From Heligmosomoides polygyrus polygyrus (taxonomy: Eukaryota > Nematoda > Chromadorea > Rhabditida > Heligmosomidae): a stretch of DNA of 64,000 nucleotides. The position numbers were made by a program, and so were the translations under genes. The stretch's first letter is position 1, and each line of letters opens with the position of its first letter. The notes under the pieces are model-generated. The model was not told the DNA's origin. It saw nothing but the letters and a program-made list of their open reading frames with translations, and ran no database searches. This document shows, one piece after another, positions 52,260 to 62,739 of the stretch. The stretch is from positions 2,771,879 to 2,835,878 of the forward strand of contig OX377201.1 in assembly GCA_947396885.1 (NCBI GenBank). The letters run 5' to 3'.

Positions 52260-52545
52260 CGCAATTCCTGAACGCGCAGTGGGGAAAACCAGAGGTAAGT
52301 TTCGAGGTAAATGCTACCGCGCCAACGCGTCGGGTAACATTTACCTCCATAGCAAGGGATCTGCTCCGATGCTCATTTCTGGCCCAATGCAATCTTTTCC
52401 TGGCAGCGGAGCAAAACCCTTGCTTTGGCTGTCATGAATCAGAAATAGAGGTAAGTTTCCGGAATGTGGCGGTTAAGTGGCAATCGAGGTAAACCGGAGT
52501 AGAGTTTACGTACGTCTGCGTTCGTGAATCCGGGCCCTAGTGAAA
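52260..52545. repeat. Relative of the CATGAATCC foldback (25155-25530), opposite orientation
   Basis: GAGGTAAGTTTC, GGTAACATTTACCTC, GCAAAACCCTTGCTTTGGC and GTGAATCCGGGCCC parallel the reverse complement of that element. Confidence 0.5.
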
Positions 52546-52717
52546 TAGAAGATCGTTGAAGCAGAATCTACAAAAAATGAAGAGGTTTTCTTAGAAGAAA
52601 AGCCAACGATGATCACAAACCACAACATATCTAGAAATGAGAAATTCTGCAAACAATTCGTCTATAGGAGGATGAGAGACAAGTGAATCTTGCAATGGAT
52701 GTGCTACCTTCTTGATT

Positions 52718-53012
52718 GGGCGCGTGTAGCGCAGTCGGAGGAGGCGCGACTGTCGCGTGCACCCGATACCAGGTTCCTGGTTCGGATTTCCCGCCCAGGC
52801 CAACCAAGCCTTTAATCCCTCCGGGGTCGGTGAATTGGTACCAGACTCGTCTGAGAAGGATAAAGCGCTGACTTGTTCATCGGCTGGCCACCGCAAGTCA
52901 TTGTATGGCCAAATACGCATTCATGTCGCCTCCACGACATCCCGTAGAAGTAGAATGCGCTGGCGCATCCCAGAAGAGATTGAGTAACGCCGTCCTTTAT
53001 CCTTTATCCTTA
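52718..53012 (+). mobile_element. SINE, copy 9 (best preserved)
   Basis: GGGCGCGTGTAGCGCAGTCGG head, GGTTCGGATTTCCCGCCC with acceptor-like pairing GGGCG/CGCCC, full body, tail TTTATCCTTTATCCTTA. Confidence 0.9.
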
Positions 53013-53300
53013 CCTTCTTAATTATTGCTTTGGTATATAACTTTTCGACATTCCTCCTTTAGATCTCTGGTCAACAGGTTGGCTTTTACTGGCCCAAATT
53101 CCTCAGAAAGCTGAAACCTGCAGTTGATAGGAGTACGCGTAGTGTGGTGTACACAGTGTAGTGCTTCTTGGAAAAGAGTGTTTAAAACAATGTTGAAGGA
53201 TTTGAAAGCGAAACTTTCGTGTGAAATATTGATGCCGGCCCAAATTCGTCAAACCGTCTTGAAGTCCAAAAGTTGATTTTTATTCGGTTTTTCTGCGCAG

Positions 53301-53562
53301 GATGCGTGTAGCGCAGTCGGAAGAGGTGCTAACTGTCGCTTACCAGGTTCCTGGGCTAACGAAGCCTACCATACCTCGGGGGCGGTAAATTGGTACCAGA
53401 CTTGTCTGGGAAGGGTAAAGCGCTGATTCGTCTATTAGCTGGCCACAGTAAGTCATTGTATGGCCAAAAACGCGTTCAAAACGCACCCATAACATCCCGC
53501 AGAAGTAGAATGTGTGGCGCATGCCAAAAGAGATTGAGTAAGGCCGTCTTTTAGACTTTAGT
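53301..53562 (+). mobile_element. SINE, copy 10 (diverged head)
   Basis: GTGTAGCGCAGTCGGAAGAG A box; the head is shortened (GCTTACCAGGTTCCTGGGC), the rest typical. Confidence 0.8.
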
Positions 53563-53699
53563 TCAGAACGAATGCGTGCAAACTAACATTAGCGCACTGC
53601 GTTGTGCTGCCTTAGTCGTCCTCCTCCGTAGCCACGTTCTTCGTGGGAGGGAGAACAACGTCAGTAAACTGGGCATGTCTTTGGTTAGCGAAGTGAGAG

Positions 53700-53830
53700 C
53701 AGTGCTGGTTCCATGCCTGCCTTCTCTGAGAGCTGGGAGGGACGACCGCTGGACGATCCGCCCCCTTTTTCTGCGAAAAATCGCTGGGGACGAACCGCCG
53801 GACGACGCCAGACCGTCGGCAGGAGTCTAG
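53700..53830. repeat. GGACGACCGCTGGACGA-type repeats
   Basis: GGACGACCGCTGGACGATCC, GGACGAACCGCCGGACGACG and related words recur. Similar words recur at 54835-55100 in an approximately 85-base rhythm (GGGACAACCGCTG, GTCTTC, GACGTCGTCC). No gene. Confidence 0.4.
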
Positions 53831-54044
53831 ACTCTTGCTCAAGAGCTGCAGTCGTACCTCACTTGTCCGGACGACATACCGAACGCGTTTCGCGACTACC
53901 GCTGGACAATACGCTCCTTGTGACGTCATCAATGCTTGGGAGGACTACCGCTGAACACATGGCGCCAAAATGTATCCTACGATAAACCAAAGTACGGATG
54001 CGACACCCTGCGTATAGCGACCGACGTCAGGTGGCGGCGTCAAA

Positions 54045-54170
54045 TTCTTTAAATTTCTGCAGTTGCAGCCGCTTTGCTCGATGGACTTCTTCAAATTTCT
54101 GCAGCTGGACCCGTTTTATTCGATGAAATTCTTTAAATTTCTGCAATTGGAGCCGTTTCACTCGATGTCC
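54045..54170 (+). repeat. 42-bp tandem repeat, three units
   Basis: TTCTTTAAATTTCTGCAG begins units at 54045, 54087 and 54129. An overlapping open frame (54063-54338, 91 aa) turns this into FFKFLQL-P--SM units followed by a hydrophobic stretch. No splice or start context makes it convincing as a gene. Confidence 0.75.
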
Positions 54171-55689
54171 ACGTTGTCCGCCGTCTTACTCGCTTTACTC
54201 CAGAGCGCCTGCGCTTTACTTGCATTCTTGTTTTCTTTACTGTTGTTTCCTCGTCATTCTTTACATCTGGGATTCTTCGCATTCTGCGTGTTTCAGGTTT
54301 ACTACTACTTGTTGCTATTATTAAGTCGGGACTATTAGTGGATATTATTCCGTTGCAGGTCAGTTCTCTTATAACAAGAAAGATCTCCCTTCCTTACTGA
54401 GGACTTCCGAGGGAGATCTTATGTAGTTTGTTTCCTTTTTCTCTTCTCCTCCTTTTCTCTTGTCTTCTTATATGAACGCTTCAAGATGTGTGAAGACCTG
54501 TTGTGTGCTTAAGACATGCCGTTTCTGGCGGCAAATGTCATGAGGCTGGAGTGCGCTTTGAGAGGATGTAGGCACAAACGTTGCAGTGCGTTTGCATAGA
54601 CTGTGCTTTGGATCATAACTCTAGCTCTATGCAGGTCTGCTAAGCTTCTTTTAGCTGGACGTATGCTTGAATTAGTGCAGAGACCTGCAGAGAGGTATGT
54701 AGAAGACTAATGCGCAGGTGGCTCGGGTGTCTACCGCTGAGCAAACGCTTCCGAAGGGGCATTCCCTATCTGCAAGGAACCTCTTTTGCAAGGCTCCCTT
54801 TTATTTTCGACCTGACGTCGTCCTGGTATAGTGTGAGGGACAACCGCAGGAGGTGTGGAAGTCTTCGTCAGAACGTCGGCTCCTTTGATCTTCGTGCTGA
54901 CGTCGTCCCAGGCTAGTGGAGGGACAACCGCTGAAAGGGTGGAGGTCTTCCCCAGAACATAGACCCCTCTTTACTCTTTGTGCTGCCGACGTCCACAGGA
55001 TGACTGCAGGACGACCGCTGCACAAGAGGGAGTCTTCGCGAGGATGTCGCGCCGACGACCCCAAGTGTCCTGTGCTCGTCCCCCCGTTTTCGGGACGTCG
55101 TCCGGTGTTGCGAGGGTTCACCTGTGCTCGTGCTGGAGTCGGTCGGCAAAACTCTCGGAGTTGGACACAGCTGGTGCCTGTCCACCCTGATCAACTGAAG
55201 AATCAAAAAAGGAAGCGTTGAATTTCGAAAAAGTGCGCCTGACGTTGAAGAATAAGTCACTGCGATGGAAATACCATAGCCAAAACCTATCGTGAGCTAG
55301 AAGTGACTTGTCGGAGAGGTGTGCAGACAACCACGTTAGGTGAAATTGCGTCAGTTATTCCTGGAACGAAGGTGACCTTATTCACTCGGAAGAAGGTCAC
55401 GCGAGGCAGACACGCATGCACTCCACGACTATCGTACCGAGAGGGCTGATAAACTTGTTATCACCCAAGCAACCCCTAATTAACAAAGGAAAACTTGCGC
55501 TGCAGCGAATAATGACAGCAGGTAACTTTGAGCAGTAAAACCAGACTCGCAAACCGGGTTTCATTCGGCTGATGCATGGGCGTGACCAGTGCCTTCAGGC
55601 TATGAAAATGCAAGGACAGCTCATCCAAACGCCGTATGTCCATGTTCCAAAGGAGTTTCAAACGATAGTGGGTGAATGAGAGGAAAGGA

Positions 55690-55860
55690 AAATCGAACGA
55701 ATCTCGACCACCTAATTTTTTTCGCTGATGGAGTAAGTCGACTGGTGGCCCGTTGGCAAAGGTGTGCTGATTCGAACGGTGCTTATTTTGGCTAAATCCG
55801 AGAAGATTTGAGAAAGTTATGGTAGTTCAAAGTAAAGCACTCAAAACGCTAACCTAATAT
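55690..55860 (+). mobile_element. 3' end of mariner family 3
   Basis: ATCTCGACCACCTAATTTTT, GTCGACTGGTGGCCCGTTGG and the terminal GCTAACCTAATA match 32905-33078. Confidence 0.65.
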
Positions 55861-55862
55861 TT

Positions 55863-56127
55863 GCGAGCACTTGGTAGCGCAGTCGGGGAGGTGCCGGCTG
55901 TCACATGCACATGATTCCAGGTTCATGGTTCTGGTTCTCCACCCAGGCCAACTGAGCCTTTCACCTCTCCAGAGGATAAAACACTGACTTGTTTATCTAC
56001 CAGCCACCGAAAGTCACTGTTCTGTCCGAATACGCATTCAAATCGTCTCCATGAGATTCGCAGAAGTCGAATGCATGGCGTATCCAAAGCATGTTAAGTA
56101 ATCGTCCTTTATCCTTTATCCTTTAAG
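55863..56127 (+). mobile_element. SINE, copy 11
   Basis: GGTAGCGCAGTCGGGGAGG head, diverged body with internal deletion, CGTCCTTTATCCTTTATCC tail. It directly follows the mariner end. Confidence 0.82.
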
Positions 56128-56129
56128 CC

Positions 56130-57010
56130 TGAACCAGGTGTACTAGCATATCATTTGGCCAGCCAGCATCAGAAGCTGGAAGAGAGGCTCCTTGCAGTTC
56201 GCCCGTCTGATAAGGCGGCGTTTGGCGTCGACGAGCAAGATAAGGTGTCGACTTCATCGTGTCGGGACCTCGACACTGGTTCTTCGAGCAAAGGCAAAAG
56301 ACTGAACGAATCAATACTTCTGAATTAATCCGCGTTTTTTCTCGGCTTTCTTCTGATGCAACTAAACTCTGCCTTCAGTTCCTCATAGAATCAATACGGC
56401 CATAGTTCGTCTATTCCATTTGCAGCGTTGAGTCCTGCTGTTAGATTTTTTCTCAAAATGCTACTTTCCAGACGATTTATTCTTCACATTGTTTAAACCC
56501 TAAAATCTCTGCTCATCCATCAATCATCATAAAACGCTCATAAACCGTGCGAACAACTCAGGTAACCACAATTTCTGTTTTGAATCTTTTTGAAAGAAAT
56601 AATTTTTGCATTCTTCATTTTTTTGGTTAAGCTCACCCTTTGAAAACTCTCCTTTCTAAATGAGAAATAATTTTGCACTGCTATTATATGTAATATATCG
56701 ATTTTGCTGGGCTATACTACAGCGCGAAAATAATGGCCGTTTTCTATTTATCGTATTATATTGAAAAAACCTGCTGCATTGAAACCTGCTGCAAAACTGT
56801 TTGTAAATTATATTTAGAAAAAAGAGGCTAGGGAAAGTAATTCAAAAAGCATGCATATTCTGTAGGACTGCACTTTAAGTGATTCTTTTTGTATTTGACC
56901 GGAAATTGTCCGGTGTAGTACGTCGTAGTAGTGTCATGTTGAAAAGCTGCTTAATGATGCTTTAAATAAGAATAAAACGAACGAGAAGAAAACCTAACTG
57001 AGGGAATGGG
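56130..57010. other. AT-rich spacer
   Basis: No repeat or gene recognised. A short minus-strand ORF at 56123-56314 lacks support. Confidence 0.4.
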
Positions 57011-57303
57011 ATGAAGGATAAAGGACGGCGTTACTCAATCTCTTTTTGGGATACGCCATGCATTATACTTCTACGGGATGTTGTGGAAGCGATATGAATG
57101 CGTATTTGACCATACAATGACTTGCGTTGGCCAGCCGATGAACAAGTCAGCGCTCTATCCTTCCCAAACAAGTCTGGTACCAACCTCACCGACCTCGGAA
57201 GGGTGGAAGGCTTGGTTGGCCTGGGCGGGAAATCCGAGCCAGGAACCTGGTATCGCATGCACACGACAGCCGGCACCTCCTCCCACTGCGCTACACGCAC
57301 CCA
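57011..57303 (-). mobile_element. SINE, minus-strand copy 12
   Basis: GGATAAAGGACGGCGTTACT tail complement, GGGATACGCCATGCATTATA, CACTGCGCTACACGCACCC head complement; complete. Confidence 0.88.
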
Positions 57304-57679
57304 TGAAATTCGTTAGTTTGTAAAAACCAGTGTTTTTGTCAAGAAAATAACCACCAGCACACTGACAAGGAAGTTCCAAATGGTCAGGTACATAGGCTGG
57401 GTCAGGAATCGCACTCAATTCGATTAGTACGGTTGCTAGTGTCACTCCTTGCCAATAGCGCTACAAGCCTCTTTTGCCACTAATTCGATCAGCTTTTTAG
57501 ACCAAGATTTTTTAGATTTTTGCAAATAAATTACTAAAATCGACTACAGAAGCGAAGATAAATATATTTAAATATATTTCGAAAACAACTTGCGGAAAAA
57601 ATCTCTCCTAGTCGGGAGGGAAGCAGTGTGCCCCATCATACGTCTAGCAATATTTCCAAGCAAATAAACAAAAATAACA

Positions 57680-58250
57680 ACAAAACAACCATACAATATC
57701 AGTGCCAGTCTACACGACATTCAGAGGCGACCGAATCAACGATGGATTGCACGATCGTTCAGAACTTGGCTTATTTTTTTTTGAAATAATTACTGTCTAA
57801 GAACTATTTTTTATTCTTTGGTTTCAGCTTTCTTGTATCTTATTTTTATGTTATTTTTACTGTTTCTATTGTTGCTTACTCTCTCCTCATTTTCTACTTC
57901 CGACAGTATTACAATTTTTGATGGCGTTTATGTCTTCGTTATGCAGAACTGTACACGAAAGTCGAAGACGGCCATTATTTTCGCGAATGTCACTGAGTAA
58001 GTCTAAATGCATGGTTTTATGTGTGTGATCACTGCTAAAAATTAAATTCAAGATAGGATAACGATTAGATAAACATGAAATTTATTTTTAGATATTTTAG
58101 AAAAAAATTAAGAGAAATTTCTGCTTTTTTAAATACTTGTTCGTCTCGTAACTGTCTAGTAATTCATTCTCTCATTGTACTCGTTGTGTTTGTTGCCGTT
58201 ATAATTTCTACTACGCAAAAATATTTTTAAACTTTCTCAATTTTTAGGGC
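57680..58250 (+). other. Upstream region of RNASEK with probable 5' UTR exon
   Basis: A GTAAGT donor at 57989 (after GTCACTGA) and acceptors TTTCAG (57827) and ATGCAG (57945) suggest a non-coding exon before the ATG at 58251. Reading from that exon into the coding exon meets a stop, so it does not extend the protein. Alternatively the TTTTTAG at 58241-58247, three bases before the ATG, is an SL1 trans-splice acceptor. Confidence 0.4.
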
Positions 58251-58316
58251 ATGGCTTGCGGTCCCACATGTATGGCGTTCATGATCTTCATGAGCCTTTG
58301 GGGAATTATATTCCTA
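58251..58316 (+). CDS. RNASEK: RNASEK exon 1
   Basis: 22 codons, MACGPTC…GIIFL; donor GTGAGT, phase 0. Confidence 0.85.
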
Positions 58317-60102
58317 GTGAGTGTTTAGTGTCAAGATTTTCATGTACATTTATTTTTTGGAAAATGTACTAAAAACTGAGTTTCAAAGTGATTTATGAGA
58401 TGCTCGAAAACCCGGCGATTTTCAGTCGATCCTTGGTGGGCTGTACTACAACGAGTCGGTCGGTCTATTCGAAGATTTGCCCAAGGAAGACAACAGCAAG
58501 TGTCATATCACCGACTGGGACTGTCGTAAGAAGGAGCTCGTCGGGTGAGTGTATAATGTAGCTTCAGTGTATCCTTTATAGCCTTTGTTGTGTACCAAAG
58601 AATGCTCCTTTATCTGACCGCTGAGGTCTGACGTAGGGACCCCAGCAGATTTTTTCTGCCCTTCTTCCCACCTTACCTAAGAGAGCTAATCTTCTCGCCT
58701 ATCACCTGTATTATCAGTCGTCCCGTTCACCACCGAGTTGATCGAGACATTCGTCCATGCCGCGTGCCAGAGTGCTCCAATGAATCATCCTCGCTCGAGG
58801 GACACGAAGAGCGTCATATCGTTCGTTCAGGGTTTTCACGAAGAAGTCCTTTCAATGCATTGGTGGATGTCGTGGTGTTCTCTTAACTTCTCGAGGAATC
58901 AAGGCGGTGATGGCTCTTATCTAGCGGATGTTTGCGAAGTGCATTACGTGGCTGGCCCACTTAATTTTCGACTCCCAAGCCGCTCGTTTCCTCTTGCCCA
59001 GCTATACTACCGTGGTTCGTCGGCGACTGGTCGCGGAAGTTTATCAACGACCTAAAGCCTCGTTTACACTTGGACGTCGAGCGACGCGACGCCACCTATT
59101 GTGGCCATATTGATTGACGACGCGATCGATCAATTTGGCCACTTGACATGCCGTCGGAAATATAAACGGGGCCTAAGACCCTGTTCATACCCCAACGCCG
59201 ACGCGATGCAGCGTAGTGACCGAGTTGGTTGTGATTTGGCCTATGAATCTGGCCATTAGGGATTTAGTGAACACGCGACGCTATTTGATGATAAGCGCCC
59301 ATATCGATTCATCGTGTCGTGCGATCGATATGGAGGCTTACCATTACATCGAGTCGTGGCGCGCACACTAAACGACCCCTTAGGCCCCGTTTATACTTAC
59401 GACGCCGAACGACGCGACGGCATGTAAATCGGTCAATTTGATTGATAGCGTCGCTCAATCAATATGGCCCTCATACGTGGCGTCGCGTCGCTCGCCGTCG
59501 AAGTATAAACGGGGCCTTAACCCTAGTTTACACTTGCGCCGCTGCGCGGCGCGGCACTATTGTTGGAATAGGTATCGTCCGGGCAGCGTGAAAAATCGAC
59601 ATCTATTTCGATCGTCGTGCCGCGCCACGTGGCGGCATAAAAGGCACCGCACACTTTTCATTGTCGGCTATTAACCAACTTAGAGTCTGAGACAAGGCAG
59701 GGTTTCAAACCCTTTCATGCTCGGTTACTAAACGACGTTTGTCTGAGTATTAGCAGAGAACACGACAACTCCCGAGAAGTGAACGCCACTATTTCCCGCC
59801 ATATCTAAGTTCAAGCGTACTATGCAGGAAAACATGGGCGCCAAGCAGTGATAATCCTATTGATCCCATTTTGATCACCTGCCACAGCACATGGTCCACC
59901 CTCCCCCCCCCCGCCCCAGAGCGAAAGATCATTATGTAGCCAATAACTTTTGAAAATGGTCGCATTCGGCCAACAAACGCTTACTACTTTCAGCCTGTTC
60001 CACCAGAACGCCTACAACTGTTGGGCAGCGGCCGGCGGTTATCTGGTCCTCGGACTGCTGGCTACCTTCCGACTGTGTTGCCTTCGGTACACCAGACGAT
60101 GA
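58251..60102 (+). CDS. RNASEK: Ribonuclease kappa homologue (3 exons, 97 aa)
   Basis: CDS joins 58251-58316, 58426-58544 and 59994-60102; introns GTGAGT...TTTTCAG (109 bp) and GTGAGT...TTTCAG (1449 bp), all in phase. The 97-aa product begins MACGPTCMAFMIFMSLWGII, has a first membrane segment (about 8-28), an extracytoplasmic loop with GLYYNESVGLFEDLP and three Cys-adjacent acidic residues, then NAYNCWAAAGGYLVLGLLAT as the second membrane segment and a basic tail RLCCLRYTRR. Length, two-TM plan, CGP start and the YNC(W)xAAxxYL block match ribonuclease kappa, a small endosomal/ER membrane protein conserved in animals, associated with V-ATPase and endocytic acidification in better-studied species. 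The start is the only ATG after a TTTTTAG acceptor. Intact. Confidence 0.88.
58426..58544 (+). CDS. RNASEK: RNASEK exon 2
   Basis: Acceptor ATTTTCAG; SILGGLYYNESVGLFEDLP…KKELV plus two bases of Gly62; donor GTGAGT, phase 2. Confidence 0.88.
58690..59010 (-). pseudogene. RTE 3' fragment in intron 2 of RNASEK
   Basis: The minus strand matches the RTE 3' region at 12230-12500: CCGCTAGATAAGAGCC, CACCACGACATCCACCAATG, TCCCTCGAGCGAGGATGATT. Short, with frame breaks. Confidence 0.65.
59056..59173. mobile_element. Tourist-like MITE, first of a chain
   Basis: AGCCTCGTTTACACTTGG left, AATATAAACGGGGCC right; TAA at 59053-59055 and 59074+100 (59174-59176). Core GACGACGCGATCGATCAATTT. Confidence 0.75.
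59177..59379. mobile_element. Two further MITE units in the chain
   Basis: A partial unit begins GACCCTGTTCATACCCC (59177-59255). After TTA at 59256-59258 a second unit GGGATTTAGTGAACACGCGA runs to ACACTAAACGACCCC at 59379. Confidence 0.65.
59383..59516. mobile_element. Tourist-like MITE, tip GGCCCCGTTTATACTTAC
   Basis: TTA at 59380-59382 and at 59517-59519; right end GAAGTATAAACGGGGCC; core GTCGCTCAATCAATATGGCC. Confidence 0.85.
59520..59665. mobile_element. Chimeric MITE end of the chain
   Basis: Left tip ACCCTAGTTTACACTTGCGC, core AAAAATCGACATCTATTTCG. Instead of the mirrored tip the right side runs into AAAGGCACCGCACACTTTTC, the tip of another MITE family. Confidence 0.6.
59994..60102 (+). 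CDS. RNASEK: RNASEK exon 3
   Basis: Acceptor ACTTTCAG; completes Gly62, then LFHQNAYNCWAAAGGYLVLG and the basic tail; TGA at 60100-60102. A run of GATGATGATG lies directly after the stop. Confidence 0.88.
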
Positions 60103-60653
60103 TGATGATGTTGATGATGATCGTCTTCGGCCACAGCTCGACGGCGGCGGTGTGGCCGACGGACGTGCTGCAGCTGGAGTTCATTCATCGCTTTTCACAT
60201 TTGCTCGCTGACAGATGTCTCGAATTAGTTCGGAGACGTCTCGAAGATCGCCGTTAGCACTTCTCTTCGATGCCTTACTGCATTTTCTTTAGCAAACCGA
60301 GATGTGTAGTTGTGTAATAACCAGGAAGCTGTACAGAGATTATTTGTCCGTGTGAACTTGTTCTCCTATTTCAATTTAAATTTGAATTCTTATTATCTTA
60401 TAAAAGTGCTCATTTTCTAATTTATACACAGTGTCGTGTTTTGTGCGTTTTCACGTTTTTTTAAAGAATTTGGTGTAAAGGATTTAGCAAATAGAGAATT
60501 TTTCGATCATAACTTAATTTTTAAACCTTTTTAAGTTTTAAGGGCGTGGTTTGGAAGCTAGGCTTAACAGACTTCCATTCCGGCCCTTCCTAGACCGACA
60601 GAAGAATTTGTTACCCTAAGAAGTCCAACTTGGTCTGGTTCTCCTTATGAGTA

Positions 60654-60738
60654 TTGATCTCCATTGATCGCGTCGCCCGATCAATATGGCCACAATGCGT
60701 GGCGTGGCGTCGCTCTGCGTCGAAGTATAAACGTGGCC
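60654..60738. mobile_element. MITE right half
   Basis: ATTGATCGCGTCGCCCGATC core and GTCGAAGTATAAACGTGGCC end, followed by TTA at 60739-60741. The left half is lost. Confidence 0.6.
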
Positions 60739-60741
60739 TTA

Positions 60742-60883
60742 AGGCCTTCGCACACTTTCGCCGCCACGCGGCAGCCCTATCTTTAAGCATGGGGCAGAGA
60801 CGCAGAATCGCCTCGCGATGCAAATCGATATCTATAGTAATCGTGGTGCCGCGCCGCGTGGCGGCGAAAGTGTGCGAAGGCCT
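60742..60883. mobile_element. MITE, tip AGGCCTTCGCACACTTTCGC
   Basis: 142-bp palindrome, TTA both sides (60739-60741, 60884-60886). Core AAATCGATATCTATAGTAAT-CGTGGTGCCGCGCC is that of the GCCCTAGTTTATAC-tipped elements at 36577 and 59520. Confidence 0.85.
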
Positions 60884-60999
60884 TTATAGATGCCATCGCG
60901 TCGCTTTGCGTCGGATGTATCTTCTTCTTGTATCTTTGACCTCTTTACACACTTTCCACACAACGCCCAGCAGCTTGAGTGATCGCTACCATTGTCTGC

Positions 61000-61090
61000 G
61001 TCCATAATTCTTGTAACGTGCCAGAGTTGCCCTATGCATCGCCTTGCGGAAGAAGAAGAGCGTCATGTCTTCCGTCCAAGCGTTCTAAGA
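61000..61090 (-). pseudogene. RTE 3' remnant
   Basis: ATAATTCTTGTAACGTGCCAGAG and AGAGCGTCATGTCTTCCGTC resemble the RTE 3' region on the minus strand. Weak. Confidence 0.3.
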
Positions 61091-61354
61091 AGATTGTAGG
61101 CGTTTTTATTGTCGCAGTTGAAATGCCACTCAATGTTGTTGTGGCCACTTCTCGTCCAGTTGATGCCGGGGGAGCGCGTTAATTAAGCGGTCCACCTATT
61201 TTGGGATGACTTGCCTCAACCAACGACGCTTTCAATATCTGGATGTGACATCAACTGGCGAAGTTCTAAAGCGCGTATGCTACTGTTGGAAGGTAAGATT
61301 CTCTTCCTGTCAGTTTTTACTGCATGAAGCGACGTAGAAAAGAGAATGCAAAGT

Positions 61355-61405
61355 CTCGCATTATTCAACGCCCTTTTGGGATGCGCCGTGCATTCTACAT
61401 CTAGA
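61355..61405 (-). mobile_element. SINE fragment
   Basis: TTCAACGCCCTTTTGGGATGC and GTGCATTCTACATCT match the 3' part of the SINE (reverse complement) only. Confidence 0.6.
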
Positions 61406-61572
61406 GAGAGGCAGTCTGATTACGCATGCTAAAACCAAAGGCTCTAAATGACAGAATTTTCAACATTTTCTGATACCACCGATAAGGCTCTAACAGTTCC
61501 TCATCGGAGATTCGGGTTTTGTAAAAAATTGTAATTTTGTTTTGTTGCTCGGTTTCAGCTGCATTTTCCTCA

Positions 61573-61700
61573 AGGCCCCATTTATAATCAAATTGCGCGT
61601 CATAACGAGAATTTGGTTATTGATTAACCCGCGCGATCCAATCGATAAAATTCTCATTATGGCGCGCTGCGCGGCGATTGGAGTATAGACGGTGTTTAGC
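61573..61700. mobile_element. Diverged MITE, tip GGCCCCATTTATAATC
   Basis: GCGCGTCATAACGAGAATTT is mirrored by AAATTCTCATTATGGCGCGC around GATCCAATCGAT; right end GGAGTATAGACGGTGTTTAG. Confidence 0.5.
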
Positions 61701-61739
61701 ACAATGTTGAATAACGCCTCTATAATTCCTGTTGACTTA

Positions 61740-62120
61740 ATATTATGTGAAATACTCATGTAAAAAAGGGGAAAACATAAACCTTGCTTTATTGTGTGGT
61801 TCGCGCCTGTTTCTTGAAACAAAAGCTAGAATACAAAAACCATCGCAGACGCTCAACGGCATCGAATTTCAAATTTGGCGCACGCAGTGTTTATCCTTGG
61901 AGCACGATAGCCGCCACCAAGGGCTATGTTTCAGCACTGTTGCTCAACGGGGTGTGTTGTGCGAAGATAGAATGTCTGGGGAATTTGATGAAAATCTCAC
62001 CAATCTTTACGCCTCGGCATTCACCAACTCGACCCGACACCTTTCAAGTCACATCGTTCGCCCATTCTCACGTTCTGTGTTGTAAAGCGAGAAAAAACAT
62101 ATTTGATAGCTGACAGGCGG
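61740..62120 (+). other. Unassigned stretch with overlapping ORFs
   Basis: Two frames of about 110 codons overlap (61747-62085 and 61784-62113). Neither has a domain signal, splice context or homologue in the window. Coding status open. Confidence 0.2.
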
Positions 62121-62214
62121 GCGGACAGGCTGATAAAAACAGAAGCTGAAGAGTCTCACTGGGGTTATTGAACGCTCCGGTTGAGATCAATGTAAGAGCA
62201 ACTCACAGTGTATA

Positions 62215-62514
62215 AGGATGAAGGATAAGGGACAAAAGAAGGCCTTTTTCATTCTCTTTCGGGATACGCCACGCATTCTATTTCTTCTGGATGTCGTGAG
62301 GCGATTTGAAAGCGTATTTGGCCATACAATGACTTACGGTGGGCAGCCAAAAGATGATTCAGCGCTTTATCCTTTCCAGACAAGTCTGGTAACAACTCGC
62401 CGACCCCAGATGGACGGAAGGTCCGGTTGGCTTGGGTGGGAAATCCGAACCAGGAACCCTGTATCGGGTGCGCGTGACAGCCGGCACCTCCTCCGACTGC
62501 GCCACATGCGTCCA
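62215..62514 (-). mobile_element. SINE, minus-strand copy 13
   Basis: GGATACGCCACGCATTCTAT, CAAGTCTGGTAACAACTCGC, GAAATCCGAACCAGGAACCC, ACTGCGCCACATGCGTCC; complete but diverged. Confidence 0.85.
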
Positions 62515-62739
62515 ATTCACAGAGTACTCAAATATTTGCATCCTGTAGAACAACGAAACCAGGAAACCTCTTTCCATGCATTCACTGCCATTTTTTGACC
62601 AACAGTAAAGATGAAGGCGATTGTCGGTGTAAGGCGAAGAGGGGTCCTTGAATCCAGAATGATTCATTTGAGAACTAATTAATATCTCCAGATGTGTTAC
62701 GGTGAAAATTACGCAAAGATAAAGTTTACGTTTGAACTA

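Noticed and set aside
57818..58000. Hydrophobic 60-aa ORF upstream of RNASEK as an N-terminal extension
   Set aside because: Splicing it to the ATG exon leads to a stop or the wrong phase; the T-rich run explains the hydrophobic residues.
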